Positions 26,496 to 35,246 of a stretch of 64,000 nt of DNA are shown piece by piece; position 1 is the stretch's first letter; every line of letters begins with the position of its first letter. The notes below the pieces were generated by a model. That model was not told the origin of the DNA and did no database searches. It saw only the letters and a program-made list of their open reading frames with translations. Source of the DNA: [Clostridium] clostridioforme AGR2157 (GTDB lineage: Bacteria > Bacillota > Clostridia > Lachnospirales > Lachnospiraceae); assembly GCF_000424325.1 (NCBI RefSeq), contig NZ_AUJR01000033.1:1-64000 (forward strand). The letters run 5' to 3'. The position numbers and the translations under genes are program-made.

Positions 26496-26770
26496 TCAGT
26501 TCATCTGTTCCCGCCTGGGATCCAATACCGCCAGATCATAACTGCGGCTCTCATGGGAGTGGGCTGCCAGTACCCAATAATAAGCATTCCGTGTCCCCGG
26601 GGAAGCCACAGTAGGGTGGTAGCCCCTGGGTGCTAGCACCATGCTTCCGCTCTTCACCGGATGGGCAACGATATTGTCTACGTCCCCCGGGACGATGTAG
26701 CTTAGGTGCAGCCCGAAGCGAGGCTCATCCATGTCGAAATAGCAGTAAACCTCCTTAGGTGAGAAACGTA
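26496..26770 (-). pseudogene. Truncated IolB/KduI-family isomerase, C-terminal part only
   Basis: About 88 residues from SPKEVYCYFDMDEPRFGLHL to DPRREQMN match the C-terminal half of 5-deoxyglucuronate isomerase (IolB): the cupin strands and MVLAPRGYHPTVASPGTRNAYYW, including the metal histidine of GYHP. The normal protein is about 270 aa. The N-terminal two-thirds are gone and the remaining coding region begins inside the 3' end of the TRAP permease gene, so a deletion has fused the two genes. No good start precedes the cupin part. Confidence 0.65.
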
Positions 26771-28029
26771 CAAAAACATTCTGAAAATACACACAGAAAA
26801 AATACTCCCACATAGCCAACCAAAAACGGGATCTCCGCCTTGGCGATTTCCCCCATCTTCAGCTTTGACACCGTCGCCGCCGAGTAGATGTTCACCGCTA
26901 CCGGAGGCGTCATGGTTCCCACTACATTGGAGATGCACACGATCATTCCAAAGTGTACTACATTGATGCCCATGCTCTGGGCGATAGGCCACAGCACCGG
27001 AACCAGCAAAACCGCGATGGCTGTCCCCTCCATAAAGGTCCCGAAGATCAGGAGAATCACCGCTACCACCAGGCAGAACATTGTTGCATTCAGATTCATG
27101 CCGATCACCGTATCCACCAGGGCCTGGGAAGCGCCGGAGATCGTGAACACCCATGAGAAGGCTGTGGACGCAGCGATGATGAACAGGATCATGGCAGAAC
27201 TCTTGGCGGAGTCCTTGATGATTTGGATCGTGTCCGGCAGATTCAGCTCACGGTAGATAAAAGCCCCGGCGATAGCTGCCCACACAACAGCCACCGCCGC
27301 GCTCTCCGTGGCGGTCAGCATGCCGGAATAGATTCCCCCCAGGATAATGATGGGCGTCAGCAGCGCTGGAATGGCGTCCAGAAAAACCTTCACAACCTCG
27401 CCAGGTGTGCGCTTCACATTCTGTTTAGGCCACTTTTCCTTATGGGCAAACCACAGCACCTCCGCCATGAGCACCAGCATGATCACGATACCGATCATCA
27501 TGCCCTGCTTGAACATATTCCCAACAGAGGCACCGGTCAGCGTACAATAGATCACCATGATAATAGATGGCGGAATGATGGGCCCAAGCCCGCCGGACAC
27601 CACTAGAAGTCCTGCAGTCCGCGGCCCTGGATAGGCCTTTTTGATCATATCCCCGTAGAGCATGGTTCCGATGGCAATGACCGTTGCCGGGGCGGATCCA
27701 GAAAGAGCCGCGAAGAACGCGCAGGCCAGAACCAGCGCCAGGCTCATGCCTCCTCTCACGTTGCCCACCAGGCAGTCCGCGAAATCCACAATTCGCCTGG
27801 AAATTCCACCCTTCGTCATCAGATTGCCCGCCAGCACAAAAAACGCGATGGCCATGATGGAGCTGGACTGCAACCCGCCAAAGATCCTTTGGGCGATAGC
27901 CGTGGAGGAGGCCGGAAGACCCCCGAACACCACTGCCGTCAGGGAAGCCACGCTCAGGGAAACGGACACCGGCACCCCGATCACCAGGCAAAGAATAAAA
28001 ATCAAAAATAAAATCAATCCTGCATTCAT
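26755..28029 (-). CDS. TRAP transporter large permease (DctM type)
   Basis: The product is 424 aa with about 12 membrane helices. Family marks include LVIGVPVSVSLSVASL at the N-terminus, LMTKGGISRRIVDFADCLVG, SGSAPATVIAIGTMLY and FGTFMEGTAIAVLLVPVLWP. It carries out sodium-driven import of a carboxylate bound by the DctP protein. The final residues CVFSECFCTFLT do not look like a DctM tail: the junction with the IolB remnant falls here, replacing roughly the last 10-15 residues. It overlaps the small-permease gene by 4 bases. Confidence 0.88.
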   Translation of the reverse strand: MNAGLILFLIFILCLVIGVPVSVSLSVASLTAVVFGGLPASSTAIAQRIFGGLQSSSIMAIAFFVLAGNLMTKGGISRRIVDFADCLVGNVRGGMSLALVLACAFFAALSGSAPATVIAIGTMLYGDMIKKAYPGPRTAGLLVVSGGLGPIIPPSIIMVIYCTLTGASVGNMFKQGMMIGIVIMLVLMAEVLWFAHKEKWPKQNVKRTPGEVVKVFLDAIPALLTPIIILGGIYSGMLTATESAAVAVVWAAIAGAFIYRELNLPDTIQIIKDSAKSSAMILFIIAASTAFSWVFTISGASQALVDTVIGMNLNATMFCLVVAVILLIFGTFMEGTAIAVLLVPVLWPIAQSMGINVVHFGMIVCISNVVGTMTPPVAVNIYSAATVSKLKMGEIAKAEIPFLVGYVGVFFLCVFSECFCTFLT

Positions 28030-28529
28030 GTCCTGTCCCCCTCTTTCTTTCCGAATTCTGTAATCTGCTGTACCAGCGTGATAGTCTGAATGACGAAGAT
28101 CAGTCCAAAGGCCAGTAACAGCGAGAAATACATCAAAGACATGGGAAGCTTCATCACAGGCGTAGTTTGGCCGGCCTGAAGCTGCTTTAAGACCAGGGCC
28201 CCTCCCGCTTTAATCATGATGAAAGCAAATCCCACCAGAATCACCTGCCGGATAAGATCAACAATCTTGCGGACCGCGCCGTGAAGCTTGTCCACCACGG
28301 CAGTCACAGCCACCTGGGTACCGTCTCTTAGGCCTACCTCCGTTCCCAGCAGCGCCATATAGGTCATACTGTAGATGGCTGTCTCCTCTGTCCAGGGCAT
28401 GGAGGCCTGGATATAATTCCGGTTCAGCACGGAAATGAAATAGGAAACGACCATGGCCACAAAAGCAGCGACCATGACTGCGTATTCCGCCGATGTGACG
28501 CATGACAGAAGTTTTTTCAAAAATTTCAT
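28026..28529 (-). CDS. TRAP transporter small permease (DctQ type)
   Basis: The product is 167 aa from ATG 28529, preceded by GAGGAGAGGA. It has four membrane helices and the DctQ marks RNYIQASMPWTEETAIYSMTY and GTEVGLRDGTQVAV. It forms the membrane complex with the large permease and overlaps it by 4 bases. Confidence 0.88.
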   Translation of the reverse strand: MKFLKKLLSCVTSAEYAVMVAAFVAMVVSYFISVLNRNYIQASMPWTEETAIYSMTYMALLGTEVGLRDGTQVAVTAVVDKLHGAVRKIVDLIRQVILVGFAFIMIKAGGALVLKQLQAGQTTPVMKLPMSLMYFSLLLAFGLIFVIQTITLVQQITEFGKKEGDRT

Positions 28530-28549
28530 ACGAATCCTCTCCTCTGTTC

Positions 28550-29611
28550 CTACTGCACTGCCTTCTTGGCCGCGTCCACAGCTGCCACCCATCGCTCGTC
28601 GTAGGAAGCGCCGGCCTTCTCCTGGGCTGCCTGATACTCTTCCTTTAACCCCTCGGTATCGATATCGTAGAAGGTCACACCTGCACTCTCCAAATTTTCC
28701 ACCGCCTCCGCGTTAGCCTCGTTCAGGTAAGTCCACTGAGCCTTGCAGCCCTCCTGCACCGCGTTGACAAAGGACTCTCTCATGTCCTCGGGAATCTTAT
28801 TCCAGGCGTTGTCGCTCATACAGATCGGGATGTAGACGAAGCAGTGCTTTGTGTTCGTGATAGAATTCACCCCTGCCTCATAATACTTATTGATCCAGCA
28901 GTTAGATACTGCGTTCTCACAGGCATCAATGGTTCCCTGCTGCAGCGCTGTGAACTGCTCGGAGGCAGAGATGGCCACGGGGTTGGCCCCAAAAGCAGTG
29001 AATGCCGCCAGCTGGCCCTCGTTCTGCATCACCCGAATCTTCACGCCCTTGAAATCTGCCAGGGTCTGAATCGGTTTCTTGGAGAACACATCCCGAAATC
29101 CGGACTCCAGATAGCCAATGACGTGAAGGCCATGCCTTACCGCCTCGGCAGAAATCAAATCTCCCAGTTCATTCTGCACCGCGTAATTAGCCTGGTCCGC
29201 GCTGTCCCAGAGAAAGGCCTGGTCCAAAATAGACATCTCGGGAATATAGTTGGCCAGGACTGAGTTGGCGCAGGTAGCGATGTCCAGATCCCCCTGGATC
29301 GCCATGTCCAGGGTATCCGCCTCCCCACCCAGAACGCCGCCTGCCTGGATGGTGAGCTGGATCTTTCCCTCCGTGGCCTCACTCACCAGCTCGGCAATCT
29401 TTTCTGCTCCCTTGTAATAATTCGACTGGGAGTTATCCACCAATGCCATTGTGAAATTCAGAGATTCTTCATTCGCAGCAGCTTCCGCTCCGCTGTTCCC
29501 CGATATGCTTACTCTGTCGCTGGTTTGTCCGCTGCCGGACGAGCCGCAGGCTATAAGCCCAAGAGCTGTCAGTGCCGCGATTCCTGATAATAAATACGTT
29601 CTTTTCAACAT
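28550..29611 (-). CDS. TRAP transporter solute-binding lipoprotein (DctP type)
   Basis: The product is 353 aa from ATG 29611, with GGAGGG upstream. The signal ends at lipobox LIAC. FKGVKIRVMQNEGQLAAFTA contains the arginine that binds the ligand carboxylate, and GANPVAISASEQFTALQQG and GTIDACENAVSN are conserved blocks. It captures a sugar acid for the DctQM permease, probably the substrate of the downstream dehydratase. It is first in the operon; the palindromic operator is directly upstream. Confidence 0.88.
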   Translation of the reverse strand: MLKRTYLLSGIAALTALGLIACGSSGSGQTSDRVSISGNSGAEAAANEESLNFTMALVDNSQSNYYKGAEKIAELVSEATEGKIQLTIQAGGVLGGEADTLDMAIQGDLDIATCANSVLANYIPEMSILDQAFLWDSADQANYAVQNELGDLISAEAVRHGLHVIGYLESGFRDVFSKKPIQTLADFKGVKIRVMQNEGQLAAFTAFGANPVAISASEQFTALQQGTIDACENAVSNCWINKYYEAGVNSITNTKHCFVYIPICMSDNAWNKIPEDMRESFVNAVQEGCKAQWTYLNEANAEAVENLESAGVTFYDIDTEGLKEEYQAAQEKAGASYDERWVAAVDAAKKAVQ

Positions 29612-29650
29612 ACTGATTTCCCTCCGTTTTCTGAATTGTTCTGTAAACAA

Positions 29651-29699
29651 AAAATATATCCGATGAATGCAGTGTAGCACATCGGATATATTTTGTCGA
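29651..29699 (-). promoter_or_regulatory. Promoter overlapped by a 15-base perfect palindrome (GntR operator candidate)
   Basis: AAAATATATCCGATG (29651-29665) is repeated inverted at 29680-29694 with a 14-base loop. On the minus strand TCGACA (plus 29694-29699), 17 bases, TACACT (plus 29671-29676) form the promoter, so the -10 sits in the loop and one arm is the spacer. Binding there would block transcription of the TRAP and sugar-acid genes. FadR/GntR regulators are usually released by a pathway intermediate. Confidence 0.55.
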
Positions 29700-29764
29700 T
29701 ATGTTGAATTTTGTTTCTATATATACTGATATTTATTGTGTATATTGTACAATTTTTTCAAAAG

Positions 29765-30496
29765 TCATTCGATGACTTTTCCTGCCTTCTGCTGTTCAAT
29801 CTCCTCAATAATTTTTCTTCGGGTACTGTTTAAGTGATCGATCATACTGTAGCGGGCTCCACTGGCATCTCCCCGTTCAATAGATTCTGAAATCATGTGA
29901 TGGAATTTCACAGTCTGGTTGGCCAGCTCATCATTTGTTACCTTGCAGAACAAAGGGATTCCCTTGACCACAATCTCCATCAATTTGCAGGCAATCTCAT
30001 TCTTAGCACACTTGGCAATCTGAAGATGGAACGCTATATCCTTCTCGTAATGGGATTCCTGCATCTGGATCTGCCAGCGCACCTCCGCCTCCAGCTCCAT
30101 CAGTTTCCGGCAGTCCTCATAAGTCGCGTTGGTAGCCGCCAGGGCCGCGATATCCGGTTCCAGCATCAGCCTTACTTCTGAGAACTCCAGCGCTTTGTTG
30201 GGCAGCTCTTCCGGCAAAAACGCTCCCAGAAGGTTTGGAGTCTCTTCCCCGCTGGTCTCAATCGGCTTTTGCTTCTGCTTCAAAAGATAGGTGCCGCTGC
30301 CATGAACCACCTCCACCAGCCCCTCAAACCGCAGCAGTTTTACCGCGTCCCGGACAGTCCCTCTGCCGACCTCGCAGTATTCCGCCATCTGCAGCTCATT
30401 TGGAAGCCTATCCCCCGCCTTCAGCTCATTCTCAATAATATACTGCCGTATCTTCACTGCCACCCGCTCGGAGAGCGTCTCCGTCTTTTGTCTCAC
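29765..30496 (-). CDS. GntR-family regulator with FCD domain (FadR subfamily)
   Basis: The product is 243 aa if it starts at GTG 30496; a longer frame reaches 30553 and the start is uncertain. The N-terminal winged helix covers about residues 10-75, with the GntR mark DRLPNELQMAEYCEVGRGTV. The C-terminal helical FCD domain carries the metal-binding set: Asp and His in KDIAFHLQIAKCAKNEI and two His in the final helices (FHHMISES, MIDHLN). It lies directly upstream of the TRAP/sugar-acid operon, so it probably represses it and responds to a sugar acid. Confidence 0.86.
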   Translation of the reverse strand: MRQKTETLSERVAVKIRQYIIENELKAGDRLPNELQMAEYCEVGRGTVRDAVKLLRFEGLVEVVHGSGTYLLKQKQKPIETSGEETPNLLGAFLPEELPNKALEFSEVRLMLEPDIAALAATNATYEDCRKLMELEAEVRWQIQMQESHYEKDIAFHLQIAKCAKNEIACKLMEIVVKGIPLFCKVTNDELANQTVKFHHMISESIERGDASGARYSMIDHLNSTRRKIIEEIEQQKAGKVIE

Positions 30497-30595
30497 TTCG
30501 CCACCGCCTTTTTCTGTCAGTATACAATGCCGCCGTTCTGTAGGTGCAGGCACCCAGGATCAATTTCTCCATTTCGCTTTGTCTTATAAATTCAA

Positions 30596-31948
30596 TCAAC
30601 CAATCCCGCCATACATGATTCCCAGTATGAACACTATCACGGCCAATGGCACATACACATACTTGGCCAAAGGTCCGAAGAACTCTCCCAAGGGCTTTTT
30701 CCGCCCCTCTTCCAGTTCCTCCCTGATCTCCCTATAGCCCAGGATATAATAGATGGATACAGCTCCCAGCACTGCGCCAAACGGCACCACAATAATGGTG
30801 ATGAAATCCATCCATGACCCCACCTTGGGCTCTGATTCCAGGAAAATGCCCACTAGAAGGGCAATGCCGCTGCAAAGGGCCACGGCCGCTTTCCTGGGAA
30901 GCTTAAACCGGTTCTGCCATGACTCGCTTACCGCCTCAAACATATTGATTAAGCTGGTGATGCCTGCAAAAGCCACGGACAGGAAGAATATCACTGCGAA
31001 CAGCCTTCCCATGGGCATCTGCCGGAAAATCTCAGGCAGGGTGATGAACATAAGGGGCGGGCCTGCGTTTGGTTCAATGCCAAATGCAAATACAGCAGGC
31101 ATGATGGCAAGGGCAGCCATCATGGCAGCCACCGTATCAAAAAATGCGGTGCGGATGGATGCCTTCGGTATATCCTCTGTCTTGGCCAGATAGGTGCCGT
31201 ACACAATCATTCCCGAACCCGTGATGGACAGTGAAAAAAATGCCTGTCCCATGGCCATGACCCAGGTATCCACCTTTAGCAAATCACTCCAGTCCGGGGC
31301 AAAGAGGAATTTATACCCTTCCGCCGCCCCCGGCAGGAAGGCCACACGGATGGCCAGTATTGCAAACAATACAAAGAAGGAAGGCATCAGGACCTTATTA
31401 ATCTTCTCGATTCCCTTGGTGGCCCCAAACATAAGGATACCGGCCGCTGTCACCACCACCAGGACATGCCATGGAACACTTCCGAACTCGCCTGTGGCCT
31501 GGCTGAAATAGGCCGCTGCATCTGCTGTAAGGATGGCCCCTGTTACGGAACCGGCCAGGGCTCTTACCACCCAGCCCACGATGATGGCGTATCCAATGGC
31601 AATACCCAGGGAACCCATAAGAGGAATCCAGGCCAGGAAATACCCCAGCTTACCTTTTCCTATTTTTTCCCAGCAATATTCATAAGCTCCCAGGGTTCCG
31701 GTCCTGGCCCGGCGCCCAATGGCAAACTCAGCCGACAGCCCTACCAGGCCGAATAATACAATGAATAAAATATAGGGCACCAGAAACGCGCCGCCGCCAT
31801 ATTGCCCTACGCGGTACGGAAACATCCAGATATTGCCCATTCCCACTGCGGACCCCACACAGGCCAGCACAAATCCCAGGCTGCTCCCAAAGCCGCCGTT
31901 CTGGTGCACGGCTGCCGGTGAGGAATCCGTTTTTTTCTGCTTGCTCAT
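30596..31948 (-). CDS. Neurotransmitter:sodium symporter family transporter
   Basis: The product is 450 aa from ATG 31948, preceded by AAAGGAG. It has about 11-12 membrane helices and the first-helix signature GFGSSLGFVLACVGSAVGMG then NIWMFPY, the substrate and sodium site of NSS/SNF proteins. Bacterial members move amino acids such as tryptophan, leucine or tyrosine. A related copy lies at 36687. It sits upstream of the GntR gene on the same strand; whether they are cotranscribed is unclear. Confidence 0.86.
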   Translation of the reverse strand: MSKQKKTDSSPAAVHQNGGFGSSLGFVLACVGSAVGMGNIWMFPYRVGQYGGGAFLVPYILFIVLFGLVGLSAEFAIGRRARTGTLGAYEYCWEKIGKGKLGYFLAWIPLMGSLGIAIGYAIIVGWVVRALAGSVTGAILTADAAAYFSQATGEFGSVPWHVLVVVTAAGILMFGATKGIEKINKVLMPSFFVLFAILAIRVAFLPGAAEGYKFLFAPDWSDLLKVDTWVMAMGQAFFSLSITGSGMIVYGTYLAKTEDIPKASIRTAFFDTVAAMMAALAIMPAVFAFGIEPNAGPPLMFITLPEIFRQMPMGRLFAVIFFLSVAFAGITSLINMFEAVSESWQNRFKLPRKAAVALCSGIALLVGIFLESEPKVGSWMDFITIIVVPFGAVLGAVSIYYILGYREIREELEEGRKKPLGEFFGPLAKYVYVPLAVIVFILGIMYGGIG

Positions 31949-32126
31949 AACTTCTCCTTTAGATATACATTTAGTCGGCCTGCACTGCACTGCATGAAAG
32001 GGAGCAGAACTGCCTGCAAAGCCATCCTTACTATACTACCCCATTAACGCCATTTAGTCAAAGCTTTAAAGCAAAAAAGCGGCGATTTTAAAAAATTTGT
32101 AGCACTTCGAAAATAACCGGCTGCTG

Positions 32127-32753
32127 TTAAAACATATCAACCACGTCATAGCTGCTTCCGTTCCACACAGCCGGACGCACCTGCCTGGTCTTAAGCTGTT
32201 CCACGAACTCTTCCAGCCGGTCCACCTTCTCTGGCAGCCAGGTGGCATACTTTCCAATCTGGCCCGTGGTGTGGGCATCGCTGGCCCCTATGGTCTTAAG
32301 CCCTAACTCCCGGCAGTACGAGAGTGCCCTGCGGTTGGCTTCCAGGGCCGTACTGCCGTTGAGCACCTCCACCCCGTGGAGCCCTTTGACCACACGGAGG
32401 TTTTCCTCCAGACCGCGGTTATTGTTCCGGAAAGGATGGCAGGCGACACAGAAGCCGCCGGCTTTATTGACATGGTTTATAAAATCCTGGGCATCCACCC
32501 GGCAGCCGGGATAATCTTCAATCCCCCATGCCGTGATATCCCCCTGAAGGGAAAAGAACTCAATACCCACAAAAATGGGAAAACCGGTCCTGTCTGAATA
32601 CTCCGCCGCATATTCCCTGAGTCCCATGCTGTCATGGTCCGTGATGCAGACAGCGTCCAGTCCCCTGCTTCGGGCTATGGTTACGATTTCCTCCAGGCTT
32701 ATTTTGCTGTCCGATGAATAAGTACACTCGTGAAGATGCATGTCAACCAGCAT
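32127..32753 (-). CDS. PHP-domain phosphoesterase
   Basis: The product is 208 aa. PHP motifs appear in order: DMHLHE, CITDHDSMG, FVGIEFF, CHPFRNNN and GASDAHT, a full set of metal ligands for the trinuclear site. Single-domain PHP proteins act on phosphate esters or nucleotides such as pAp. It lies 11 bases downstream of the iron-type ABC ATPase and may be translated with that operon. The substrate is unknown. Confidence 0.82.
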   Translation of the reverse strand: MLVDMHLHECTYSSDSKISLEEIVTIARSRGLDAVCITDHDSMGLREYAAEYSDRTGFPIFVGIEFFSLQGDITAWGIEDYPGCRVDAQDFINHVNKAGGFCVACHPFRNNNRGLEENLRVVKGLHGVEVLNGSTALEANRRALSYCRELGLKTIGASDAHTTGQIGKYATWLPEKVDRLEEFVEQLKTRQVRPAVWNGSSYDVVDMF

Positions 32754-32764
32754 TTAGTTTCCTC

Positions 32765-33523
32765 CTATCTCTTGATGATTTTAAGCAGCCTGCCGTCCTC
32801 TGTCCATACCAGGCTCTCCAGGTCCATGAATTCGGCTACAAACGGGCTGGCCGGCCTCCGGCAGAGGTCCAGGGGCGCGTCATTTTGAACCAGCTCGCCC
32901 TGGTCCATGATGGCAATGCGGTCAGCCAGGATAATGGCCTCCTCCTGGTCGTGGGTGACGAACACCATGGTCAGCCCCAGGCTTTTCTGGAGGCGTTTCA
33001 GCTCATGGCGCATCTTGGTTCGCAGGGCAGCATCCAGGCTGCAGAAGGGTTCATCCAGAAGGCACAGCTTAGGCTCCACAATCAGCGCCCTGGCAAGGGC
33101 CACCCTCTGCTGCTGGCCTCCGCTGATTTCCTGGATATAGGCCGAGGCATAATCTGTAAGCCCTACCATCTCAAGATAATGCATCCCTTTCTGCCGGGCC
33201 TGTTCCCGCTTCACTCCCCGGAATTTCAGGCCGTAAATCACATTCTGAAGCACTGTCATGTGGGGAAACAGGCCGTAGGACTGGAATACGGTTGTCACAG
33301 GCCGCTGTTCCGGAGGGATACGGGTGATGTCCTCGCCGTCCAGCCGCACGCTGCCGCTGTCCGGAGCCAGGAAGCCTCCTATCATATTGAGGGTCGTAGT
33401 TTTCCCGCACCCTGACGCGCCAAGGATGCAGAGAAGCTGGCCCTGTTCCAGGGTAAGGGACAGATCCCGCACCACTTCCCTGCCGTCAAAATGTTTTTTT
33501 AAATGGTTAAGTTCAAGATACAC
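32765..33523 (-). CDS. ABC transporter ATPase (ferric iron/polyamine/phosphonate type)
   Basis: The product is 252 aa. It has Walker A GASGCGKTT (35-43), Q-loop VFQSYGLFPHMTVLQNV, signature SGGQQQR, Walker B LCLLDEPFCSLD and H-loop VTHDQEEA, the FbpC/PotA style. The C-terminal regulatory TOBE domain of full-length FbpC is absent. It overlaps the permease gene by 11 bases. Confidence 0.88.
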   Translation of the reverse strand: MYLELNHLKKHFDGREVVRDLSLTLEQGQLLCILGASGCGKTTTLNMIGGFLAPDSGSVRLDGEDITRIPPEQRPVTTVFQSYGLFPHMTVLQNVIYGLKFRGVKREQARQKGMHYLEMVGLTDYASAYIQEISGGQQQRVALARALIVEPKLCLLDEPFCSLDAALRTKMRHELKRLQKSLGLTMVFVTHDQEEAIILADRIAIMDQGELVQNDAPLDLCRRPASPFVAEFMDLESLVWTEDGRLLKIIKR

Positions 33524-35246
33524 GCCGCTTACCTGCCTTCCATGTTATTAAATAAGCCATGCCTTCCACTGCCAGCACCACCAGTATGATGCTGGCGGCA
33601 ATCAGGGAGGCCAGGGCGTAGTCCCCGGTATAAACCGCGTCAAAAAGTTTAAACACTGCCAGCTTACGGCCCGGATCTATGAGGAACAGAATTGCTCCGG
33701 CCGTAGTCATGCTGCTGGAAAAGTTATATACAAAACAGCTGAGAAAAGCCGGCTTAAGACCGGGCAGTATTACGGTCTTCAGCACCGAAAGCTGGCCTCC
33801 GCCCAGGTCCCGCACCGCTTTTTCCTGTGCCCTTGGCACCTGGGTCAGGGTGGCGGAACAAATCTTTGTGGCCGTGGGAAGCTGCTTGAACAGCATGTTG
33901 GAAATGACAATCAGGGCCGTGCCTGTCAGCTTTAAGGGCGGAGAATTAAAGGCCAGGATATAGCCGATTCCAAAGCAGGTTCCCGGCAGCATATAGGGCA
34001 GCGTGACCAGACAGTCAAAGAAATTCCGGCCAGGAATCTGTCTCCGCTCCATGTAATAAGCGAACAGCATTGCAAAAAGGGTTCCGGCCAGGGATACTAT
34101 GAACGCATATGCCACGCTCCGCCCCATGGTGCCCAGGTCAAAGCGGACCATCTGCTCCAGATACCGGGCGGTAAAGGAATACACTCCCCTGGTGCTTTTG
34201 AGGAAGCCGGATATGAATATGCATCCGTACTGCAAAGACATCATAAAAAAGAATATTATGCTTCCCAGGTTTGAGAGAATCCCTGCCGCCCCGCATTTTC
34301 CCAGTGAAAGGGCCAGCGGCTCCTGTCTCCCTCTGCTTCCCTCTGTCAGCATATCAGAACGCTTCATCAGTTTCCGGTAAATGAAAAACGCGGCTATGGA
34401 CGGAAGCATCAGAACCATGTTCATGGCGGAAGCCTTCTCCAGATTGGAGTATCCCACCAGCTGAAGATATATCTCTGACGCAATGGTGCTGAACCGCCCG
34501 CCGATGATGACCGGAGTTCCAAAATCCGCCAGGGAACGGACAAAGGAAAGGAGCAGGGACACCCATATCCCCGGCCGTATAAGAGGCAGTACAATGTCTC
34601 CCAGAATGGCCTTTGGGCTGGCTCCCAGGTCCCTGGCTGCCCGGATGCTGTCTCCATCCAGCCTGGTCAGAATTCCCCCCAGAAACAGGGCATTTAAGGG
34701 TACGAAGGAAAGGCTCTGCATCAGGATGACTCCCCAGCAGTTATAGGGGTCCCAGCTCAGCCCCAGCAGCCGGTAGGTAATCCACCCCCGGCGTCCATAG
34801 AGCTGGATATAAGCCAGGGATGACACAAAGGGCGGGGAAACCATGGTAATCAGCAGAAGCGCCATGCAGAGCAGCCTGACGGCTCCCCGTCTTGTGGCCA
34901 GGAACAGGGCCGCCGCCGTGGAAAAGGCAGTGCAGAGCAGGGATGCGCATATGCCCACGAACACACTGTTCCAGAGATTTCCCCTGTATTGGTTCCAGAC
35001 AGAAGCATAGGCGTCATAGCTTATGGATTTCCCGTCCCACAGGCTCCTAATCAGGATGCAGAGCATGGGCCAGAACACAAACAGAAAAACGCTGGCCAGC
35101 AGAACTGCCGGCAACAGTTTGTCCGCCCCATATCCCGCAATGCCAAAAAGGACATCTTTCGATGCCCTTTTGCCATACATGTCTCCATGCATGTTTCTGT
35201 GTTTATTTGTATTCATGTCTCCATGGGGGCTGTCAAACCTATTCAT
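33513..35246 (-). CDS. ABC transporter permease, fused two-domain (FbpB type)
   Basis: The product is 577 aa with two permease domains in tandem (about residues 30-290 and 330-570), each with six helices and an EAA loop (SIRAARDLGASPKAILGDIV and AQEKAVRDLGGGQLSVLKTV). This is the layout of ferric-iron and related importers. The N-terminus has imperfect repeats of HGDM with three nearby ATGs, so the start is uncertain; ATG 35246 overlaps the stop of the binding-protein gene by 8 bases. Confidence 0.85.
   Translation of the reverse strand: MNRFDSPHGDMNTNKHRNMHGDMYGKRASKDVLFGIAGYGADKLLPAVLLASVFLFVFWPMLCILIRSLWDGKSISYDAYASVWNQYRGNLWNSVFVGICASLLCTAFSTAAALFLATRRGAVRLLCMALLLITMVSPPFVSSLAYIQLYGRRGWITYRLLGLSWDPYNCWGVILMQSLSFVPLNALFLGGILTRLDGDSIRAARDLGASPKAILGDIVLPLIRPGIWVSLLLSFVRSLADFGTPVIIGGRFSTIASEIYLQLVGYSNLEKASAMNMVLMLPSIAAFFIYRKLMKRSDMLTEGSRGRQEPLALSLGKCGAAGILSNLGSIIFFFMMSLQYGCIFISGFLKSTRGVYSFTARYLEQMVRFDLGTMGRSVAYAFIVSLAGTLFAMLFAYYMERRQIPGRNFFDCLVTLPYMLPGTCFGIGYILAFNSPPLKLTGTALIVISNMLFKQLPTATKICSATLTQVPRAQEKAVRDLGGGQLSVLKTVILPGLKPAFLSCFVYNFSSSMTTAGAILFLIDPGRKLAVFKLFDAVYTGDYALASLIAASIILVVLAVEGMAYLITWKAGKRRVS

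Noticed and set aside
26496-26819. Considered a complete small cupin protein
   Set aside because: The first residues are the out-of-frame tail of the TRAP permease, and only the C-terminal half of IolB is present.
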